Positions 1 to 5,265 of a DNA stretch of 5,449 bases are shown here, piece after piece. The stretch is from Candidatus Hydrogenedentota bacterium (GTDB lineage Bacteria > Hydrogenedentota > Hydrogenedentia > Hydrogenedentales > SLHB01), in assembly GCA_013349485.1 (NCBI GenBank), contig DUZM01000230.1:1-5449 (forward strand). Reading direction: 5' to 3'. Numbering within the stretch: the stretch's first letter is position 1; each line of letters starts with the position of its first letter. Made by a program: the position numbers and the translations under genes. The notes beneath the pieces are model-generated. The model was given only the letters and a program-made list of their open reading frames with translations, did no database searches and was not told the origin of the DNA.

Positions 1-280
1 GGCCGTCGGGGAAGTAGTCGGCGTCTCGGGACAAGTAGTCGGTGGCCAAACGGAGCCCCTCGATGCCGGCCGGGGGATATGCGCCGTGAGCGTCGCGGTA
101 CGTTTCGATTGCCTTTGCCAGCGCCGTTAGACCCGCCTCGGTGCGGTACATGCGGGCGATGGGCGCATCTTCGGGAATCCGGCGCGACGCCACCACGAAC
201 ACAGTCACAACCGCGACAAGTACGCCGGCGGAGGCCGCGGCCCCCAATCGAACGCAGCGTCTAAGAGAAGAAGTCAACAT
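1..280 (-). CDS. Membrane-anchored protein with GspG-like (pseudopilin-type) domain, partial
   Basis: The reading frame opens at ATG 280 and runs off the left edge with no stop, so 93 N-terminal residues are visible. A short basic N-terminus is followed by one hydrophobic helix (about residues 12-31), then a soluble part that should lie outside the inner membrane. Residues about 50-80 contain ALAKAIETYRDAHGAYPP, then GIEGL and ATDYL, which matches the pattern of the type II secretion major pseudopilin GspG (helix, Y-x-D-x-G-x-YP, then EGL). The prepilin peptidase site (G followed by F/M-T-L-x-E) is absent, so this is probably a helix-anchored relative and not a processed pilin. The start overlaps the end of the upstream membrane-protein gene by 20 bases, and GGGG sits 6 bases before ATG, so translation is likely coupled. 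The family call rests on motif likeness; a different periplasmic protein is possible. Confidence 0.62.
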   Translation of the reverse strand, partial: MLTSSLRRCVRLGAAASAGVLVAVVTVFVVASRRIPEDAPIARMYRTEAGLTALAKAIETYRDAHGAYPPAGIEGLRLATDYLSRDADYFPDG

Positions 281-1010
281 CCCTTTCCCCGCCCTGGTTG
301 CGGTCGGCGATGCAAATCAGCCAGGTCCACGCGAACACGATGAACGTGCATGCCGCGTCGATCACTTCAATGGGTATCAAATACCAGCGAAACGCGTCGG
401 CCTCCTTGCCTAATTCCGCAAGGCCCGATAGCAAAAACACGTAAAAGGACTGGAAACCCGCGAAAAGAAATGCGCCAAACGCCGCAGCGAACTGCCTTTT
501 GAGCGGCGCCAAGATCTCTCCCAGCTTCGTCCAATCCAATGTACCGTAAAACATCACGCATGCCCCAAACGGGACGAGGGCCGCCGCGAAGACAAAATAG
601 AGCAAAAGGGGAAACGCGCTCGGCGGACTCTCGGGGGAGGGTCCTGCCGTCCACTCAAGAAGCCGCGACGTGGCAATTAGCGTCAGAATGAGAAAGAACC
701 AAAGAACAAAAAACCGCCGGAGCGCGTCCCAGTCGCCGGAAATTTTCCACAGCGGCCGGTCTATCTCCTTGCCAAGCCGCGCAAACCCGATGGAAGAGGC
801 CGCGGCGTAAGCCGCTGCTGTCGCCAGATAATTTATGAACGCATAAGCCCGCAACCAAAGGTTTTCGTCGAGATCCTCGGATGACGGCTTGCCGATTAGG
901 CCGCCGGAAAGCACCTGCACAAGGGTTACTGCGACGGTGATGCCCAAATAGACGAGGAACGCGGAAGGATTCTGCCGCACGGCCGCAACCGCCTGTGCAA
1001 GAAGGCTCAA
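261..1010 (-). CDS. Six-helix integral membrane protein of unknown family
   Basis: The protein is 249 residues from a TTG start at 1010. I chose this start because GGAG lies exactly 7 bases upstream, it begins right after the stop of the PilZ gene, and there is no ATG codon near the N-terminus (the first internal Met is near residue 153). An extension further upstream in this frame would be Arg-rich shadow sequence inside the PilZ gene. Hydrophobic stretches at about residues 15-35, 52-76, 98-115, 133-156, 173-196 and 208-234 suggest six transmembrane helices. The loop at about 84-98 carries WKISGDWDALRRF, and the C-terminus (DRNQGGERDVDFFS) is short and charged. No catalytic or transport motif is recognisable, so I assign no function. 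It sits 4 bases after the PilZ gene and overlaps the following GspG-like gene, so the three are probably one transcript. Confidence 0.82.
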   Translation of the reverse strand: MSLLAQAVAAVRQNPSAFLVYLGITVAVTLVQVLSGGLIGKPSSEDLDENLWLRAYAFINYLATAAAYAAASSIGFARLGKEIDRPLWKISGDWDALRRFFVLWFFLILTLIATSRLLEWTAGPSPESPPSAFPLLLYFVFAAALVPFGACVMFYGTLDWTKLGEILAPLKRQFAAAFGAFLFAGFQSFYVFLLSGLAELGKEADAFRWYLIPIEVIDAACTFIVFAWTWLICIADRNQGGERDVDFFS

Positions 1011-1014
1011 GACG

Positions 1015-2115
1015 TTACTCCGACCTCTGCTCCGCGGCCACCGCCGGTTGTTGCCGCTGGAGTACGTACCGCGCAATGACGTCCCGTTGCTCTTCGGTCG
1101 CAGCCACATACGAAGCGCGGATAAGATGCCGGCCCCCGGAGATGGGCGCCGTCGAGACGATCCGCGCATTCATATCGAGCGGCGATTCGCCGGGCAGCTC
1201 GAGCGTCACGCGAAGAAGCACCTGTTTGGGTAGCGGCTGCTGCACGACCAGGGCGAACCCGCCCGCACTCAGGCTCGTGACGCGGCCGCGTAGCTTGGTG
1301 ATAATCGGGCGCTCGGCGACGTTCTCGACGTCGTCGTCCACCGGGGCATTCACAACGCCCACCGTTACGGACTGATCGTAGTGGACGCGGTAGTGGGCCC
1401 GGGCCTGCATTCGGTTCAATTCGGCGGCGTGCCGGAACACCCAGGTAGGCGGCTCCTCCTCGACACGGAAAAGGCTGACCATGAACACGTATCGTGCGTC
1501 GTCCTCGCGCCATATTCGGCATCGCACCGTGTCGCCGGGGGAGAACTTGGGCATGTTGTCCCGCTCGGCGCCGTGGGGGGTCGCGTGGAAATAGGCTTCG
1601 TCCACCGACGCGATGCTGAGACGCGCCCAGCGGGGCGGCGACTGGGCCGCCGGGGCCATCCATAGGTGTTGTCCCGGCGAGATCTCGCGGGTGGACTGAA
1701 TCCGCTGGCCGAAAGGGACGTAATCCAGACCCAGGTGGACGCGGACGTCGCGCAGCGCGAGGCCGATTTGTTCGAGCCGTCGTTCATCGCCTCGAGCGGC
1801 AAGCGCCGCTATCTCCTCGGCAACGCATCCGTCGAAGCGTTGCCGCACGGTGACGGCGCGGAGCGGCTCGAGGCGCGACCAACGCCGGATGAGCCCGCGG
1901 AGCAGTTCCCATTCTCCATTCGAGAGCCCCTTCTCTTCTGCAATGTCCCGAACCAGCCGCCATTCCTTGTTGAGTTGCCGCTGTCTCGCGGCGCGACGCC
2001 GAAGCATTTCCGCAACGACCGCCACTAGAATGAGTGCGAGCAGCGCGAACAACACGGCAATTAAGGTGCTTGGTTCGGGCGTGGGCAAGACGCCGGTACC
2101 GTTCGTGTCAGGCAA
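1015..2115 (-). CDS. Membrane-anchored PilZ/YcgR-type protein, probable c-di-GMP receptor
   Basis: The protein is 366 residues from a TTG start at 2115, preceded by AAGAGGAG with 7 bases between. An ATG at 2178 would add 21 residues, but it has no Shine-Dalgarno and lies upstream of the likely -10 box. One helix at about residues 17-35 is followed by RRR, which places the remainder in the cytoplasm. A helical region follows (about 40-140, with GLSNGEWELL at 63-72). Next is a YcgR N-domain-like beta region (about 146-238: FSPGDTVRCRIW, YVFMVSLFRVEEEPP). The C-terminal PilZ domain runs from about 239 to 350. Its RxxxR motif is intact (RAHYR, 239-243). The second motif, normally D/N-x-S-x-x-G, reads SLSAGG (281-286), with Ser in the first position. 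PilZ domains bind cyclic di-GMP and transmit it to motility, secretion or exopolysaccharide machinery. The target here is unknown; the two downstream membrane genes are the obvious candidates. Confidence 0.87.
   Translation of the reverse strand: MPDTNGTGVLPTPEPSTLIAVLFALLALILVAVVAEMLRRRAARQRQLNKEWRLVRDIAEEKGLSNGEWELLRGLIRRWSRLEPLRAVTVRQRFDGCVAEEIAALAARGDERRLEQIGLALRDVRVHLGLDYVPFGQRIQSTREISPGQHLWMAPAAQSPPRWARLSIASVDEAYFHATPHGAERDNMPKFSPGDTVRCRIWREDDARYVFMVSLFRVEEEPPTWVFRHAAELNRMQARAHYRVHYDQSVTVGVVNAPVDDDVENVAERPIITKLRGRVTSLSAGGFALVVQQPLPKQVLLRVTLELPGESPLDMNARIVSTAPISGGRHLIRASYVAATEEQRDVIARYVLQRQQPAVAAEQRSE
1018..1021 (-). promoter_or_regulatory. Ribosome binding site for the TTG start of the six-helix membrane protein
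   Basis: GGAG on the minus strand directly abuts the TAA stop of the PilZ gene (1017-1015) and lies 7 bases before TTG 1010. The layout GGAG-TAA-CGTC-TTG lets a ribosome ending the PilZ gene restart on the membrane-protein gene. Confidence 0.6.
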
Positions 2116-2122
2116 GATAGAA

Positions 2123-2130
2123 CTCCTCTT
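2123..2130 (-). promoter_or_regulatory. Ribosome binding site that fixes the TTG start of the PilZ gene
   Basis: AAGAGGAG on the minus strand ends 7 bases before TTG 2115. It is the best Shine-Dalgarno match in the region, and none of the in-frame ATG codons upstream has one. A parallel arrangement (GGAG at 1021-1018, 7 bases before TTG 1010) is seen for the next gene, which strengthens both start calls. Confidence 0.7.
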
Positions 2131-2152
2131 CCGGAACGCGCGTCCGCTACCG

Positions 2153-2182
2153 ATTATATGTACTCCGTCCCGCGCCATGCAA
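2153..2182 (-). promoter_or_regulatory. Sigma70-like promoter for the leftward PilZ cluster
   Basis: On the minus strand a perfect TATAAT -10 box occupies 2158-2153. A weak -35 (TTGCAT, 2182-2177; 3 of 6 matches) lies 18 bases upstream. Transcription would begin near 2146, giving a leader of about 30 bases that contains the AAGAGGAG site. The weak -35 could mean that an activator is needed. Called by eye only. Confidence 0.5.
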
Positions 2183-2187
2183 TACGA

Positions 2188-2215
2188 GTTGTCATGAACG
2201 TGCCAATGACGTAAC
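2188..2215. promoter_or_regulatory. Imperfect dyad over the rtcB promoter, possible operator
   Basis: GTTGTCAT (2188-2195) faces ATGAC-gt-AAC (2206-2215): the five inner bases GTCAT/ATGAC are perfectly inverted about a 10-base centre, and GTT/AAC pairs after a two-base offset. It covers the -35 box, the spacer and part of the -10 box, which is where a repressor would block transcription. The arms are short, so chance is a real alternative. Confidence 0.25.
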
Positions 2216-2217
2216 AT
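2189..2217 (+). promoter_or_regulatory. Sigma70-like promoter for rtcB
   Basis: TTGTCA (2189-2194, 5 of 6 matches to TTGACA) and TAACAT (2212-2217, 4 of 6 matches to TATAAT) are separated by 17 bases. Transcription would start near 2224, about 28 bases before the rtcB ATG. The -35 box stands only 6 bases from that of the opposite-facing promoter, so polymerase binding at the two may interfere. No sigma54 -24/-12 pair (GG-N10-GC type), as used by RtcR-controlled rtcBA in enterobacteria, is evident. Confidence 0.5.
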
Positions 2218-2251
2218 ACTGGTTTGGGCAGAAGAGGTCACGGGGGAATCC

Positions 2252-3700
2252 ATGAATGTCGACGAACTGAGACGGGTCACGGACACCATCTGGGAAATCC
2301 CGAAACAAGGCGCTATGCGCGTGCCCGGACGCGTCATCGCGAATAGGGCGCTTCTCGAGAGCATTCTCAAGGACAAAGCCGCCGAGCAGGTCGCGAACGT
2401 CGCCTGTCTGCCGGGCATCGTCGGCTATGCCTTGGCCATGCCGGACGCGCATTGGGGCTACGGGTTCCCGATCGGGGGCGTGGCCGCGACCGATCCCGAC
2501 CAGGGGGGCGTGATCAGCCCGGGGGGCGTCGGGTACGACATCAACTGTGGGTGCCGGCTCATCGCCACGAGGCTTCGGATCGGCGAAGTACGCGATGCGC
2601 TGCCGCGCATCGTCAACGGACTCTATCGGGATATCCCCTGCGGCGTTGGGTCGAGCGGCGCCATCGAGAAGCTTGCCAAGCCCGACCTCGAACGTGTGCT
2701 CGAAACCGGCGCGCGCTGGGCCGTCGAACACGGTTTCGGCAGCGCGGCCGACCTCGATACAACCGAAGAAAACGGGTGCATGCCGGGCGCCGACCCGAGC
2801 GTACTGTCCGATCGGGCCGTCAGCCGTGGCGAGAACCAACTCGGGACGCTCGGCTCCGGCAACCATTTCGCGGAACTCGGCGTCGTCGAGCAGGTGTTCG
2901 ATCCGCACGTTGCGCGGGTGTTTGCACTCGAGGAAGGCAGCGTTACGCTGATGATACACAGCGGCAGCCGCGGCCTGGGGTATCAGGTGTGCGACGATTT
3001 TCTCGAGGTGATGGTGCGCGCGTCGGCGCAATACAGAATCGAGTTGCCCGACAGGCAGCTCTGTTGTGCGCCGGTTCATTCGGAACAGGGCCGGCGGTAC
3101 CTGGCGGCGATGGCGGCCGCGGCCAACTACGCTTGGGCCAACCGGCAGATCATTATGGAACTTGCCCGGCGCAGCATGATGCACGCGCTCAAGATCTCAC
3201 GGGAAGAACTCGGCGCCCGCCTGGTCTACGACGTGTGCCATAACATCGCCAAACTCGAAGTGCATGAGGTCGACGGGGTCCGGAGACGGGTCTGTGTGCA
3301 TCGAAAAGGCGCCACCCGTGCGTTCCCGGGCACGCGCGACGAAGTCCCTCCGGCATACCGGGCCGTCGGACAGCCCGTCCTTCTTCCCGGCGACATGGGC
3401 ACCGGCTCGTATGTCTGTGTGGGGACAGAAAAGGCCTTGACGGAGACCTTCGGCAGCGCGTGCCACGGTGCGGGGCGCGTCCTCAGCCGCACCGCCGCGC
3501 GCAAAGCCAAGAGCGCCCAAGAGGTCGTAAGGGAACTCAAGGCGAGCGATATCGTACTTATGGCCCGCAACAAGAAAACCATCGCGGAAGAACAACCGCA
3601 AGCCTATAAGGATATCGACGTCGTAGCCGATGTCCTCGAGCAGTCCGGGATCGGCCGCCGCGTCGTTCGCATCCGGCCCGTCGGCGTAATTAAGGGTTAA
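2252..3700 (+). CDS. rtcB: RtcB, RNA-splicing ligase (3'-phosphate/5'-hydroxyl RNA ligase)
   Basis: RtcB joins RNA ends bearing a 2',3'-cyclic phosphate or 3'-phosphate to a 5'-hydroxyl, using GTP and Mn2+ through a covalent histidine-GMP intermediate. It acts in the cytoplasm, in tRNA splicing in archaea and animals and in RNA repair in bacteria. The protein is 482 residues, the length of the long archaeal-type enzyme, and runs to the usual VGVIKG end. Family motifs are intact: PDAHWGYGFPIGG (64-76), GYDINCGCR (94-102, with D96 and C99 as metal ligands), LGSGNHF (200-206, H205), IHSGSRGLG (235-243, H236), CHNIAK (329-334, H330), HRKGATRAFPG (350-360) and CHGAGR (404-409, with H405 as the guanylylated histidine by alignment). 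ATG 2252 follows GGGGG by 5 bases. No archease, rtcA or rtcR is in view, and it is divergent from the PilZ cluster. Function is secure by family; its physiological RNA substrate is unknown. Confidence 0.97.
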   Translation: MNVDELRRVTDTIWEIPKQGAMRVPGRVIANRALLESILKDKAAEQVANVACLPGIVGYALAMPDAHWGYGFPIGGVAATDPDQGGVISPGGVGYDINCGCRLIATRLRIGEVRDALPRIVNGLYRDIPCGVGSSGAIEKLAKPDLERVLETGARWAVEHGFGSAADLDTTEENGCMPGADPSVLSDRAVSRGENQLGTLGSGNHFAELGVVEQVFDPHVARVFALEEGSVTLMIHSGSRGLGYQVCDDFLEVMVRASAQYRIELPDRQLCCAPVHSEQGRRYLAAMAAAANYAWANRQIIMELARRSMMHALKISREELGARLVYDVCHNIAKLEVHEVDGVRRRVCVHRKGATRAFPGTRDEVPPAYRAVGQPVLLPGDMGTGSYVCVGTEKALTETFGSACHGAGRVLSRTAARKAKSAQEVVRELKASDIVLMARNKKTIAEEQPQAYKDIDVVADVLEQSGIGRRVVRIRPVGVIKG

Positions 3701-3738
3701 TGGCGCGCTCGTCATCGCACGTCCCCCGGACGGGTGAG

Positions 3739-3780
3739 GCGAGAGTCTTTTTCACGGTATGGTGGGCACGGACTCTTCGC
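3739..3780. repeat. Inverted repeat in the rtcB-ATPase gap
   Basis: GCGAGAGTC (3739-3747) is the reverse complement of GACTC-T-TCGC (3771-3780) apart from one bulged base, with a 23-base loop. The T-run (3748-3752) lies inside the loop and not after the stem, so it does not fit an intrinsic terminator for rtcB. It could fold in the 3' untranslated region of rtcB mRNA. Confidence 0.35.
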
Positions 3781-3788
3781 GATCATGC

Positions 3789-3800
3789 GGGGCGAGCCCC
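3789..3800 (+). terminator. Small GC-rich hairpin after rtcB, weak terminator candidate
   Basis: GGGG-CGAG-CCCC forms a compact four-pair stem with a four-base loop. AT/AT can pair outside it after a two-base bulge. Only a poor T-run follows (TGTTTCC at 3809-3815), so if it ends rtcB transcription it would be leaky or depend on another factor. Confidence 0.25.
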
Positions 3801-3817
3801 ATCGCGCTGTTTCCGGG

Positions 3818-3838
3818 CACGGGACCCAGAATCCCGTG
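3818..3838. promoter_or_regulatory. Perfect 7-base inverted repeat just upstream of the ATPase promoter
   Basis: CACGGGA (3818-3824) and TCCCGTG (3832-3838) are perfect reverse complements around a 7-base centre. The right arm ends 3 bases before the -35 box at 3842. No T-run follows, so a terminator is unlikely. The position suits an activator or regulator binding site for the ATPase gene, or a stable 3'-end stem for rtcB mRNA. Both uses are inferred. Confidence 0.4.
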
Positions 3839-3841
3839 GGC

Positions 3842-3870
3842 TTGACGTGGCCGCGAGATTCGGCTATTCT
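3842..3870 (+). promoter_or_regulatory. Sigma70-like promoter for the AAA ATPase gene
   Basis: TTGACG (3842-3847, 5 of 6 matches) and TATTCT (3865-3870, 4 of 6 matches) are separated by exactly 17 bases. Transcription would begin near 3877, about 25 bases before ATG 3902. Its position inside the longest open frame argues that the upstream ATG at 3734 is not used. Confidence 0.55.
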
Positions 3871-3901
3871 GAAGCGTCGCCGCAAATTGGACGATAACGA
3901 T

Positions 3902-5125
3902 ATGTATATCAGTCGCGCGCTAGAGGATGCGGTCCTGGACGCATCACATCAGTTTCCCGTCATACTGCTCACCGGCCCGCGGCAGGTAGGCAAGACCACA
4001 TTGCTCCAGCAGCTGTGCGAGACGGGCCGGCGCTACGTTACCCTCGATGACCTTTCGCTTCGCTCGGCAGCGAATGAAGACCCTGCGCTTTTTCTGCAGC
4101 GATATCCAAGCCCCGTGTTGATCGACGAGATTCAGTATGCCCCGAATCTTCTTCCCTACATCAAGATGGAGGTGGATGGGGCAAAGCAGGCCGGGGCGTT
4201 CTGGCTGACGGGGTCCCAACATTTCCAGATGATGCGAGGCGTAACGGAGAGCCTCGCCGGACGTGTGGCCGTTGTCAACCTGCTTGGTTTCTCACGTCGA
4301 GAACTTGAACGGCGCGATTGTCGGTTGGAACCGTTTCTCCCGACCGCCGCGCAGATCGATGGGCGGCGGGCGACAGCCCCGGAAAGCACGCTCAAAACCA
4401 TTTTCGAGAACATCTGGGCCGGCTCGTATCCTGCATTGCGTGCAGGGTCCGTCAGGAATCGCGACGTGTTCTACAGTTCCTATCTTCAGACGTACCTGCA
4501 GCGCGATGTGCATGACCTCGCACAGGTGGGCGACCATCAGGCGTTCGTACGATTCCTTCGAGCGTGTGCGGCGCGGACGGCTCAAATGACGAACCTCTCC
4601 GCGTTGGCGCGCGATGTAGACATAAGCGTGAATACGGCTAAAGCATGGCTATCGATCCTCATGACAAGTTTTCAGGTCGCCTTGGTTTATCCCTATTTCT
4701 CGAATCTTGGGAAACGACTTGTCAAGACACCTAAGTTATACTTCCTGGACACGGGACTGTGCGCATATCTTACGGAATGGTCTTCCCCGGAAACGCTGGC
4801 CTCGGGCGCAATGAGCGGCGCTGTGTTCGAGACTTACGTCTTTGGTGAAATCATTAAGAGTTGGTGGCATCGCATGCGGACGCCAAATCTGTATTACTAT
4901 CGCGATAAAGACGGTAAGGAAATCGATTTCCTCTTCGAGCAGGATCGCACGCTTTATCCTTTGGAGGTCAAACTCGGTGCTACACCCAAGAAGTCGTGGG
5001 TAAAGCACTTTTCGGTTCTGAGCCGATTAAACGCGTCCGTGGGCGACGGCGGCGTCATTTGTTTATGCAGGGAGCCGATCCCGCTGACAGGAACGACCAC
5101 TGCCATTCCGATTGGCCTGGTCTGA
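3902..5125 (+). CDS. AAA_14/DUF4143 family ATPase with C-terminal PD-(D/E)xK-like region
   Basis: The protein is 407 residues, the normal length for this family of stand-alone ATPases. I chose ATG 3902 because MYISRALE followed by the P-loop about 20 residues later is the family's usual opening, and a promoter lies just upstream. The open frame extends back to 3734 but that part is unlike the family. The Shine-Dalgarno is weak (GGA only, 10 bases away). Walker A is GPRQVGKT (25-32) and Walker B is VLIDEIQ (72-78, D75 and E76). LTGSQ (102-106) and ESLAGR (116-121, R121) follow. The DUF4143 half includes YLQTYLQRDV, a winged-helix-like MTNLSALARD...VNTAKAWL stretch, and KLYFLDTGLCAYL. Near the C-terminus EIDFL (D342) and LEVK (E355, K357) form a D...ExK nuclease-fold motif. 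These proteins are widespread accessory genes of poorly known role; cleavage activity is not established. Local base composition is lower in GC than rtcB, hinting at transfer. Confidence 0.94.
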   Translation: MYISRALEDAVLDASHQFPVILLTGPRQVGKTTLLQQLCETGRRYVTLDDLSLRSAANEDPALFLQRYPSPVLIDEIQYAPNLLPYIKMEVDGAKQAGAFWLTGSQHFQMMRGVTESLAGRVAVVNLLGFSRRELERRDCRLEPFLPTAAQIDGRRATAPESTLKTIFENIWAGSYPALRAGSVRNRDVFYSSYLQTYLQRDVHDLAQVGDHQAFVRFLRACAARTAQMTNLSALARDVDISVNTAKAWLSILMTSFQVALVYPYFSNLGKRLVKTPKLYFLDTGLCAYLTEWSSPETLASGAMSGAVFETYVFGEIIKSWWHRMRTPNLYYYRDKDGKEIDFLFEQDRTLYPLEVKLGATPKKSWVKHFSVLSRLNASVGDGGVICLCREPIPLTGTTTAIPIGLV

Positions 5126-5153
5126 GTGTATTCCGGAGTTATTCGATTGCCTC

Positions 5154-5180
5154 GCTTCGCTTGTCGATGTCAACGGAAGC
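5154..5180 (+). terminator. Imperfect hairpin after the ATPase gene, weak terminator candidate
   Basis: GCTTC (5154-5158) pairs with GAAGC (5176-5180), and TTG with CAA inside, separated by a 2x2 internal mismatch and closed by a 7-base loop. It starts 28 bases after the ATPase stop. TTGTCAAAATCTG follows, so there is no proper T-run. Rho-dependent ending is equally possible. Confidence 0.25.
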
Positions 5181-5246
5181 TTGTCAAAATCTGAGCACTG
5201 AAAAGGACCGGGGATAACAGCGGTTAGACACACCGTTTCGCTGGAG

Positions 5247-5265
5247 CGTCATTCCCGCCTTCGCA
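5247..5265. repeat. REP-like half-repeat at the end of the barrel gene
   Basis: GCGTCATTCCCGCCTTCGC resembles one arm of the short GC-rich palindromic intergenic repeats (CATTCCCGC... type) common in many bacterial genomes. Only one arm is visible and no second copy occurs in the window, so this is recognition by likeness. It encodes the last residues and stop codon of the barrel fragment. Confidence 0.25.

Noticed and set aside
1007..1663. 218-codon minus-strand frame rich in Arg, Gly, Pro and Ala
   Set aside because: It is a shifted-frame shadow of the PilZ gene, with composition typical of a wrong frame in GC-rich coding DNA.
2116..2418. N-terminal extension of the PilZ frame to an ATG at 2418
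   Set aside because: It would overlap rtcB by more than 160 bases, cover both promoters and lacks a Shine-Dalgarno. TTG 2115 is far better supported.
2192..3184. Long open frame of 330 codons on the minus strand
   Set aside because: It lies wholly antisense to rtcB, which has full catalytic motifs. Its residues are Arg/His/Pro/Asp-rich, as expected for an antisense frame in GC-rich DNA.
3700..3897. 65-codon frame starting at the last base of the rtcB stop codon
   Set aside because: There is no good Shine-Dalgarno (only AAGGG abutting the start), it has Arg-rich content, and it covers the inverted repeats and promoter of the intergenic gap.
3734..3901. N-terminal extension of the ATPase frame to ATG 3734
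   Set aside because: The extra 56 residues look like untranslated GC-rich sequence, contain the promoter and two inverted repeats, and do not fit the family's normal N-terminus.
5219..5243. CAGCG...CGCTG inverted repeat between the ATPase and barrel genes
   Set aside because: There are only five outer pairs with a 15-base loop and no T-run. This is too weak to call a terminator on either strand.
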